A stretch of DNA of 64,000 nucleotides from DASUPK01 sp963695675. Its GTDB lineage: Bacteria; Actinomycetota; Thermoleophilia; Solirubrobacterales; 70-9. Below are positions 50,205-57,429 of the stretch, in pieces (position 1 is the first letter of the stretch; every line of letters begins with the position of its first letter). Under the pieces are notes generated by a model. That model had not been told where the DNA came from. It made no database searches and saw nothing but the letters and a program-made list of their open reading frames with translations. The translations under genes and the position numbers were made by a program. The stretch spans positions 372,001-436,000 of the forward strand of contig CAVOGY010000007.1 of the NCBI GenBank assembly GCA_963695675.1, written 5' to 3'.

Positions 50205-51686
50205 ATGGGCGAGCAGCTCTCCGCCCTCGACGCGACCTTCCTCGAGCTGGAGGAGGTCGATCAGAGCGCCCATATGCACATCGGCGGCGTCATGGTGCTG
50301 GAGCCTCAGCCCGATGGTGCCCCTCCCCTCGATCAGATCCGCCGTGACGTGATCACGCGCCTGCCCGACCTCCCGCGGTACACCCAGCGGCTCTCCCAGC
50401 CCAGGACGGGCGGCCTGCACTGGCCCACCTGGGAGGAGGACACCGACTTCCAGGTCGAGCGTCACGTCTTCCCCGCCGGGCTGCACGCTCCCGGCGGCCG
50501 CGACGAGCTCATGGAATGGGCGGGCGAGTACTACTCGCAGCGGCTCGACCGGACCAGGCCGCTCTGGGAGATCGCCGTCCTCGAGCTCGAAGATGGTCGC
50601 TGGGCCCTCGTCACCAAGACGCACCACTGCATGATCGATGGCGTCGGCTCCGTCGACCTTGCCACGATCCTTCTGGACACCGAGCGCGAGAGACCTAGGA
50701 GCGCGGTCAACGGCAACTCGAAGGGCGGGGTCTCGCTCGCGGCAAACGCCGAGATAGAGACGGTCGCCGAGCCTGAGCCCACGGCCTTGCAACGTGGCGC
50801 TGCCCGTCTGGCTCGTCCAGCTCTGCGGCTGGGGCATGCCGCCGTGCGCGCCGGACAATCCGGGCTGCACGCAGCAGAGACCGCGGTCGGGGTCGCCTCC
50901 CACCCGTCTCGCGCCCGGGACGCATTCCGGCGCTCCAAGGCCTTTGCCGAGCTGATCATCCGCGACGAGCTGGTCGCAGCGCCTCACACGAGCCTCAACG
51001 AGCCGATCGGCGCGAAGCGCACCCTCGCGGTGCTCACCGTCGAGCTGGACGAGCTGAAGCAGATCAAGCGCGCTTTAGGCGGCACCGTCAACGACGTCGT
51101 CCTCGCCTCGGCCGCGGGCGGTCTGCGCCGGCTGCTCGAGCATCGCGGCGAGGAGCCGCCCGCCAATGGCCTGCGAGCGATGGTTCCAATGAACGTCCGC
51201 AGCGCCGGAGAGCGCCTGGCGATGGGGAATCGCATCTCCTCGCTGTTCGTCCACCTACCGGTCGCCGCCGCCGACCCAGCCGAGCGCTACCGGTTGCAGG
51301 TCGACGAGGCGGAGACCCTGAAGGCGGGCACGCAGCACGAGGGCTCGAGCCTGCTCCTCGACCTCGGCAACCATATGCCGCCCGTCCTGCACAGCTTCGT
51401 CGCCCGCTCTCTGTTCGCGACGCGCCTGTTCAACGTCACGGTGACGAACGTCCCCGGGCCGCAGGTGCCCCTCTACTACTTTGGTTCCAAGATCGAGGAG
51501 ATCTGGCCGCTGGTCCCGATCGCCGCCTCTCACGCGATCGGGTTGGCGGTGTTCAGCTACGACGGGACCCTCTACTTCTGCCTCAACGTCGACCGCGATT
51601 CCTGTCGCGACGTCGATGTCCTACTGCATGGAATCGAGAGCTCCCTCGCGGAGCTGCGCGAGCTGGCCGCCGTGGGAAGGGCCTGA
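50205..51686 (+). CDS. Wax ester synthase/diacylglycerol acyltransferase (WS/DGAT)
   Basis: Bifunctional acyltransferase of 493 aa using acyl-CoA to form wax esters or triacylglycerol at the membrane. The active-site motif HH-x3-DG is seen in KTHHCMIDGVGSVDL, with LSALDATFLELEEVDQSAHMHIGG at the N-terminus. C-terminal WS/DGAT features include GTVNDVVLASAAGGLRRLL and TNVPGPQVPLYYFGSKIEEIWPLVP. The gene lies 5 nt after ppsA and 1 nt before the OFOR gamma gene, so carbon supply and storage-lipid synthesis are physically linked here. Confidence 0.92.
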   Translation: MGEQLSALDATFLELEEVDQSAHMHIGGVMVLEPQPDGAPPLDQIRRDVITRLPDLPRYTQRLSQPRTGGLHWPTWEEDTDFQVERHVFPAGLHAPGGRDELMEWAGEYYSQRLDRTRPLWEIAVLELEDGRWALVTKTHHCMIDGVGSVDLATILLDTERERPRSAVNGNSKGGVSLAANAEIETVAEPEPTALQRGAARLARPALRLGHAAVRAGQSGLHAAETAVGVASHPSRARDAFRRSKAFAELIIRDELVAAPHTSLNEPIGAKRTLAVLTVELDELKQIKRALGGTVNDVVLASAAGGLRRLLEHRGEEPPANGLRAMVPMNVRSAGERLAMGNRISSLFVHLPVAAADPAERYRLQVDEAETLKAGTQHEGSSLLLDLGNHMPPVLHSFVARSLFATRLFNVTVTNVPGPQVPLYYFGSKIEEIWPLVPIAASHAIGLAVFSYDGTLYFCLNVDRDSCRDVDVLLHGIESSLAELRELAAVGRA

Positions 51687-51687
51687 G

Positions 51688-52269
51688 ATGTTCCAGGTGA
51701 GGATCCACGGCAGAGGTGGCCAGGGGGTCGTGACTGCGGCCGAGTTGCTCTCGATTGCGGCCTTCGCCGAGGGCCGCCACGCCCAGGCCTTTCCGACCTT
51801 CGGCTCCGAGCGCACCGGCGCCCCCGTGACCTCCTTTTGTCGTGTTGACGACTCGCCGATCCGAATCCGTGAGCCGATCGCCGAGCCCGACGCGCTGGTG
51901 ATCCAGGACCCGACGCTCCTGCACCAGGTCGACGTCTTCAGCGGCCTCGTTTCGGACGGCTATGTGCTCCTGAACAGCTCGCGGGACTTCGGAGAGCTCG
52001 GGCTCGAGACGATTCGCGACGATCGGCCTGCGGGTCGCGCGCTGACGATGCCCGCCACCGAGATCGCCCGCGAGGTGATCGGCCGCCCCCTGCCCAACGC
52101 GGTGCTGCTCGGCGGCTTTGCCGCGCTCACCGGGCTGATCTCGATGGAGTCGCTGGCCAAGGCGATCGGGGAAAAGTTCGGCGGCTCGGTTGCGGAGAAG
52201 AACGTCGCCGCGGCGAGCCGCGCGCACGACTGGGTGCGGGACGCAATCGGGGAGCCGGCCCGTGCTTAG
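51688..52269 (+). CDS. porG: 2-oxoacid:ferredoxin oxidoreductase gamma subunit
   Basis: Gamma chain (193 aa) of pyruvate:ferredoxin oxidoreductase. Family signatures are the N-terminal VRIHGRGGQGVVTAAELLSIAA, then AFPTFGSERTGAPVTSFCRVDD, and the C-terminal GGFAALTGLISMESLAKAI. ATG at 51688 fits exactly after the WS/DGAT stop; the longer upstream frame lies inside that gene. It overlaps the alpha gene by 8 nt. Works with PorA, PorB and a ferredoxin-type subunit in the cytoplasm. Confidence 0.9.
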   Translation: MFQVRIHGRGGQGVVTAAELLSIAAFAEGRHAQAFPTFGSERTGAPVTSFCRVDDSPIRIREPIAEPDALVIQDPTLLHQVDVFSGLVSDGYVLLNSSRDFGELGLETIRDDRPAGRALTMPATEIAREVIGRPLPNAVLLGGFAALTGLISMESLAKAIGEKFGGSVAEKNVAAASRAHDWVRDAIGEPARA

Positions 52270-53515
52270 GCAGGAGGAGGGATCGCGGGCCGTCGCCGAG
52301 GCCGTCGCGCTCTGCCGCCCGGAGGTGATCAGCGCCTATCCGATCTCCCCGCAGACGCACATCGTCGAGCACCTCTCCGACATGGTCAGGACCAGCGATC
52401 TCGCTCCCTGTGAGTACCTGATGGTCGAGTCCGAGTTCGCGGCGATGTCGGCCGCGATCGGCGCCTCGGCGACCGGCGCCCGCACCTACACCGCCACCGC
52501 CAGCCAGGGCCTGCTCTACATGGTCGAGGCGCTCTACAACGCCTCCGGCCTCGGCCTGCCGATCGTGATGACGATCGCCAACCGCGCGATCGGCGCCCCG
52601 ATCAATATCTGGAACGACCACTCGGACTCGATGTCCCAGCGCGACTCGGGCTGGATCCAGCTCTACGCCGAGTCCAACCAGGAGGCTGTCGACATGCACA
52701 TCCAGGCGTTCCGGATCGCGGAGCGAGTGTCGCTGCCGGTGATGGTCTGCATGGATGGATTCATCCTCACCCACGCCTACGAGGAGGTCGACATCCCGGG
52801 CCAGGAGCCGGTCGACGACTTCGTTCAGTCTTTCGAGCCCCGCCAGGTCCTCGACCCGGCCCAGCCCGTAACGATCGGCGCCATGGTCGGGCCGGAGGCC
52901 TTCTTCGAGGTCAAGTACCTCGCCCACGCCAAGCAGATGGAGGCCCTCGACGTGATCCCCCAGGTCGCCCAGCGCTTCGCGATCGACTTCGGCCGTCCCT
53001 CCGGCGGCCTGCTGCGCCGCTACCGGACCGAGGGCGCCGACACGATCATCGTCGCGCTCGGCTCGGTTCTGGGGACGATCGAGTCGGTGGTCGATGAGCT
53101 GCGCGAGAGCGGCGTCCGGGTCGGCGCCCTCGGCATCAAGTCGTTCCGCCCCTTCCCGCTCGACGAGGTCCGCGAGGCGCTTACCGGCGCCGGCCGCGTG
53201 GTGGTCCTCGAGAAGGCGCTGGCGGTCGGGCGCGGCGGGATCGTCTCCACCGACGTACACGAAGCGCTGACGCACAGCCACACTCGCTGCAGCACGGTGA
53301 TCGCCGGGCTCGGCGGGCGCTCGATCACCCGCGAGTCGCTGCGGGACCTGTTCGAACGAGCCGGTCGCGACGAGCTCGGGCCGCTCGGTTTCCTCGACCT
53401 GAAGACCGATCTGGTCGAGCGCGAGCTCGAGCGAGCCCATCGGGACACCCCCTCGGGCCCGCACGAGCAGAACATCCTCAACGACATCGGCGTGGTCGCA
53501 GCCGAGCCCCACTGA
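52262..53515 (+). CDS. porA: Pyruvate:ferredoxin oxidoreductase alpha subunit
   Basis: Alpha chain of 417 aa. Signatures: RAVAEAVALCRPEVISAYPISPQTHIVEHL (the PYPITPxT-like motif), FMVESEFAAMSAAIGAS-type cofactor stretch (LMVESEFAAMSAAIGA), TATASQGLLYMVEALYNASG, NIWNDHSDSMSQRDSGWIQLYAESNQEAVD and the C-terminal ALGSVLGTIESVVDELRESG domain. GTG at 52262 overlaps porG by 8 nt; no in-frame ATG is better. The oxoacid preference (pyruvate) is judged mostly from the beta subunit. Confidence 0.9.
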   Translation: MLRQEEGSRAVAEAVALCRPEVISAYPISPQTHIVEHLSDMVRTSDLAPCEYLMVESEFAAMSAAIGASATGARTYTATASQGLLYMVEALYNASGLGLPIVMTIANRAIGAPINIWNDHSDSMSQRDSGWIQLYAESNQEAVDMHIQAFRIAERVSLPVMVCMDGFILTHAYEEVDIPGQEPVDDFVQSFEPRQVLDPAQPVTIGAMVGPEAFFEVKYLAHAKQMEALDVIPQVAQRFAIDFGRPSGGLLRRYRTEGADTIIVALGSVLGTIESVVDELRESGVRVGALGIKSFRPFPLDEVREALTGAGRVVVLEKALAVGRGGIVSTDVHEALTHSHTRCSTVIAGLGGRSITRESLRDLFERAGRDELGPLGFLDLKTDLVERELERAHRDTPSGPHEQNILNDIGVVAAEPH

Positions 53516-53523
53516 GGGCGAGC

Positions 53524-54654
53524 GTGGCCTACCAGGAGATCAAGCTCTATCAGGCCGGCACCTTCGTCGCCGGCAACCGACTGCTCGACCCGGACCAGCG
53601 CTCCGTCCAGGCTCGGACGGAGCGGTCCAACGCGCTCACCTCGGGCCACCGCGCCTGCCAGGGGTGCGGCGAAGCGCTCGGCGCGCGCTACGTGCTCGAT
53701 GCGGCGATGCGCGCCACCGACGGCGACCTGATCGCCACCAACGCGACCGGGTGCCTAGAGGTCTTCTCCACCCCCTACCCCGAGTCCTCCTGGCAGGTCG
53801 CCTGGATCCACTCGCTGTTCGGCAACGCACCGGCGGTCGCCACCGGCGTCGCGGCGGCGCTCAAGGCGAAGGGCCGCGAGGACGTGCGCGTGATCGGACA
53901 GGGCGGCGACGGCGGCACGCTCGACATCGGCTTCGCCTGCCTCTCGGGGATGTTCGAGCGAAACGACGACGTGCTGTTCGTCTGTTACGACAACGAGGCC
54001 TACATGAACACCGGGGTCCAGCGCTCGGGAGCGACCCCTCCGGCGGCGCGGACGGCGAACACGAAGCCGCTCGGCGGCCAGCCCGGCAACGTCTTCGGCA
54101 AGGGCAAGAACGCGCCCCTGATCGCGATGGCACACGAGATCCCCTACGTGGCCACCGCCACCGTCGCGGAGCTGCGCGACCTCGAGGCCAAGGTCGAGCG
54201 GGCCATGGAGATGCGCGGCGCCCGCTACATCCACGTCTTCGTGCCCTGCCCGCTCGGCTGGGGATCGGCGTCCCGCGACACGATCCGGGTCGCCCGGCTG
54301 GTCAAGGAGACGGGGCTCTTCCCGGTCTTCGAGGCGGAGGATGGGGAGGTTACCTCGGTCTCCAAGATCCGCCGGCCGGTACCGGTCGAGGAGTACCTGA
54401 AGCTGCAGAAGCGCTACGCGCACCTCTTCGGCGATCCGCCGGAGACCGAGGTGATCGCGAAGATCCAGGAGAAGGCCGACCGTAACATCCGCAACTTCGG
54501 GCTGCTGGCCGACGCCGACCAGGGCGGCGACCTGCCCGGCAGCGCCTCCGATATCGCCGGCGCCACGCCGGGGACCGACGATCCCCAGCGCACCGACGAG
54601 CAAGAGACCAACCTGATGCGACTGTTGGCGTCCTCCCCGCACGGGCCGCAGTGA
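53524..54654 (+). CDS. porB: Pyruvate:ferredoxin oxidoreductase beta subunit
   Basis: TPP-binding chain of 376 aa. Cys residues for the [4Fe-4S] cluster are in HRACQGCGEAL, ATGCLEVF and FVPCPLGWG. The TPP/Mg motif is GQGGDGGTLDIGFACLSGMFERNDD, followed by CYDNEAYMNTGVQRSGATPP, the stretch typical of pyruvate-specific enzymes. It catalyses pyruvate + CoA + oxidised ferredoxin to acetyl-CoA + CO2, or the reverse. The start is GTG at 53524. The C-terminal ~50 residues (after NFGLLADADQGG) extend beyond the usual end. It overlaps the next gene by 4 nt. Confidence 0.92.
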   Translation: MAYQEIKLYQAGTFVAGNRLLDPDQRSVQARTERSNALTSGHRACQGCGEALGARYVLDAAMRATDGDLIATNATGCLEVFSTPYPESSWQVAWIHSLFGNAPAVATGVAAALKAKGREDVRVIGQGGDGGTLDIGFACLSGMFERNDDVLFVCYDNEAYMNTGVQRSGATPPAARTANTKPLGGQPGNVFGKGKNAPLIAMAHEIPYVATATVAELRDLEAKVERAMEMRGARYIHVFVPCPLGWGSASRDTIRVARLVKETGLFPVFEAEDGEVTSVSKIRRPVPVEEYLKLQKRYAHLFGDPPETEVIAKIQEKADRNIRNFGLLADADQGGDLPGSASDIAGATPGTDDPQRTDEQETNLMRLLASSPHGPQ

Positions 54655-56330
54655 TGGCCGGCTCCTCCGACAGCGGCGGATCGCAAAGCCTCCCCTTCGC
54701 GATCACGCTGGACGTCGCCACGAGCCTCGGAAACAAGACGGGCAGCTGGCGCACCGAGCGCGCGCAGTACGTCGACCGGCTGCCGCCCTGCAACCATGCC
54801 TGCCCCGCCGGCGAGAACATCCAGGCTTGGCTGTACGAGGCCGAGGAGGGCGGCGAGGGCTACGAGCGCGCCTGGCGGAAGCTGGTCGAGGACAACCCCT
54901 TCCCGGCGATCATGGGACGGGTCTGTTACCACCCCTGCGAGACCGAGTGCAACCGCGCTCAGCTGGACGAGTCGGTCGGAATCAACTCGGTCGAGCGCTT
55001 CCTCGGCGATGAGGCGATCGAGCAGGACTGGTCCTTCGATCCGCCGACCGAGTCATCTGGCAAGCGGGTGCTGATCGTCGGCGCCGGCCCCTCGGGCCTC
55101 TCCGCCGCCTACCACCTGAGGCGCCTCGGCCACGAGGTGACGATTCGCGAGGCGGGGCCGATGGCCGGGGGGATGATGCGTTTCGGGATCCCCAAGTACC
55201 GGCTGCCGCGCGACGTGCTCGACGCCGAGGTCCAGCGCATACTCGACACGGGGGTCGAACTCCACCTGAACAGCAAGGTGACCAACATCGAGGAGTCGAT
55301 GAAGGAGGGCGGCTTCGACGCGGCCTTCCTCGCGGTCGGTGCCCACATCGGCAAGCGCGCCTACGTCCCCGCGGGCGAGGCCGCGCACATCCTTGACGCC
55401 GTCTCGGTCCTCGAGTCGATGGAGGGCGAGGAGAAGCCGCTGCTGGGCCGCCGCGTGGTCGTCGTCGGCGGAGGCAACACCGCGATGGACGTCGCGCGCA
55501 CCGCCAAGCGCCTCGGCGCTACGGACGCCGTGGTCGTCTACCGCCGAACCCGCGAGCGGATGCCCGCGCACGAGTTCGAGGTCGAGGAGGCCGAGGAGGA
55601 GGGCGTCATGATGCGCTGGCTGGAGACCATCAAGCAGGTCGACGGCGGCAAGGCGATGGTGGAGAAGATGGAACTCGACGAGACGGGCTTCCCGCAGCCC
55701 ACCGGCGAGATCGAGGAGCTGGAGGCGGATTCGGTCATCCTCGCCCTCGGCCAGGAGGCGGACCTCTCGCTGCTCGAGGGTGTCGAGGGCATCGAGGTCA
55801 CCGACGGGGTCGTCCAGGTCGGGGACAACATGATGACCGGGCATGCGGGGATCTTTGCGGGCGGCGACATGGTCCCCGCCGAGCGCACCGTCACCGTCGG
55901 CATCGGCCATGGCAAGAACGCTGCCCGCAACATCGATGGCTGGCTCCGCGGCGAGCCCTATCGCCATCCGCCCCAGCACGAGCTCGCCACCTTCGACATG
56001 CTCAACACCTGGTACTACGCGGACGCGCCGCGGACCGTGCAGCCGAAGCTCGAGATTGAGCGGCGGCGCGGGACCTTCGAGGAGGTCGTCAAGGGCCTGG
56101 ACGAGTCCAACGCGCTTTACGAGGCGCGGCGGTGCATGTCCTGCGGCAACTGCTTCTCCTGCGACAACTGCTACGGCGTTTGTCCGGACAACGCGGTACT
56201 GAAGCTCTCCGAGGCGGCGGAAGCGAACGTGAACGGCTACGAGATCGACCTCGACTTCTGCAAGGGCTGCGGCCTCTGCGTGGCCGAGTGCCCCTGCGGG
56301 GCGATCGAGATGATCCCCGAGAAGATCTGA
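54651..56330 (+). CDS. GltD-like NAD(P)-binding flavoprotein with C-terminal 2[4Fe-4S] ferredoxin domain
   Basis: Protein of 559 aa. An N-terminal Fe-S region (CNHACPAGENIQAWLY, CYHPCETECNR), FAD motif VLIVGAGPSGLSAAYHLRRLGHEV, the NADPH motif VVVVGGGNTAMDVARTAKRLG, then a C-terminal ferredoxin domain with two clusters (RCMSCGNCFSCDNCYGVCPD and CKGCGLCVAECPCGAIEM). This is the glutamate-synthase small-subunit layout with an added ferredoxin, the form often found as the fourth (delta-like) partner of OFOR. It probably couples PFOR electrons to NADP(H). Starts at GTG 54651 or ATG 54654, overlapping porB. Confidence 0.9.
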   Translation: MMAGSSDSGGSQSLPFAITLDVATSLGNKTGSWRTERAQYVDRLPPCNHACPAGENIQAWLYEAEEGGEGYERAWRKLVEDNPFPAIMGRVCYHPCETECNRAQLDESVGINSVERFLGDEAIEQDWSFDPPTESSGKRVLIVGAGPSGLSAAYHLRRLGHEVTIREAGPMAGGMMRFGIPKYRLPRDVLDAEVQRILDTGVELHLNSKVTNIEESMKEGGFDAAFLAVGAHIGKRAYVPAGEAAHILDAVSVLESMEGEEKPLLGRRVVVVGGGNTAMDVARTAKRLGATDAVVVYRRTRERMPAHEFEVEEAEEEGVMMRWLETIKQVDGGKAMVEKMELDETGFPQPTGEIEELEADSVILALGQEADLSLLEGVEGIEVTDGVVQVGDNMMTGHAGIFAGGDMVPAERTVTVGIGHGKNAARNIDGWLRGEPYRHPPQHELATFDMLNTWYYADAPRTVQPKLEIERRRGTFEEVVKGLDESNALYEARRCMSCGNCFSCDNCYGVCPDNAVLKLSEAAEANVNGYEIDLDFCKGCGLCVAECPCGAIEMIPEKI

Positions 56331-56343
56331 CGCGAGGCCGGCG

Positions 56344-57224
56344 CTACGCCTTGAGCGGGGTGGCTCCCGCGCCCCGTGGGACCACCATGACGGGGCAGGG
56401 GGCTGCGGCCATGACGCGGGCGGAGACGCTGCCGAGCAGGGTGCCCTTGACCGGGCCATAGCCGCGGGAGCCGAGCAGGAGCAGGTCGAGATCGCTCGCC
56501 GCCTCTGCCAGGGCCTCGGCCGGCTCGCCATGGAGAAGCAGCGGCTCTGTGGCGACGCCATCGGGGACGCGGCCCAAAGCCTCCTCGTAGACGCTTTCCC
56601 ACTCTTTCTCCTTGTACTCGCGGTACTCCTCGGGGCCGAGCGGCGAGAGCAAGCCGCCCAGGACGTAGTGAGGCGGCCCCATCACGCTGAGGATCGCGAG
56701 CGGTGCATTCGCTCGCTCTGCGAGGTAGGCCGCCGCGGAGAGGGCGCGCCAGGACTGCGAGGAGCCGTCGACCGCGACGCCGATTCGACCCAGACCAGAG
56801 CGCCTGTCGGCGTAGCCGCGGGGGGCGACCGCGACGCTGCACCGCACCCCGGAGAGCAGCGAGCCGCCGAGCGTACCGACCTGCACGCGGCCGGACTTGC
56901 CGTGCCGGGTGGACCCGATCACGACCGCGGTCGGTTTCTCCCAGTCGGTCAGCTCGTAGATACCGGCGGCGGGAGAGTCGTTGACCATCGGTTTCGCCGT
57001 TACCTCGACAGCGTCGATGCACTCCCGAGCCTTGTCGAAAAGGGGCTCACAGAACTTGGTTACGGCCTCGTCGAAGTCGCTCTCCTCCACGCCGTGACGC
57101 GTGTGGGCGATGACCGTGGTGACAATCGGCCTTGCATCGAGGACCTGGCTGAGATTCCAGCCGAACCAGAGCGCGTCGTCTCCCTGAGGAGAGCCGTCGT
57201 AGCCGATCAGGACCTTGGTCGCAT
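56344..57224 (-). CDS. Tandem universal stress protein (N-terminal start disturbed)
   Basis: Two Usp domains in about 293 aa. The second is complete (RIGVAVDGSSQSWRALSAAAYLAE; GSRGYGPVKGTLLGSVSARVMAAAPCPVMVVP, with the G-x2-G-x9-G-S ATP motif). The first reads KVLIGYDGSPQGDDALWFGW then VIGSTRHGKSGRVQVGTLGG SLLS. Reading the first domain from its natural beginning near 57224 needs a one-base shift, since the visible frame there has no ATG/GTG; GTG at 57090 would delete half of domain 1. So 57224 is taken as the probable start and a small indel is suspected. Convergent with the PFOR operon. Confidence 0.75.
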
Positions 57225-57429
57225 TCGCGCGCCTCAGCCTAGCTTGACAAACCGCTCGCGCCAGGCATCGAGCCCGTCACCGGCGCCACCCATCGGTTGG
57301 CCTCGGCGATCGTCTGGTTCGCGTCGAGCGCTCCCTCCGCGGCGCGGGAAGTGGTCTGGTGCATTCCAGAAGCCTCGCACGGTCGCATCCAACTGGAGGC
57401 TCGCTCGATGACGGTCTAGCCTTGCTGGG

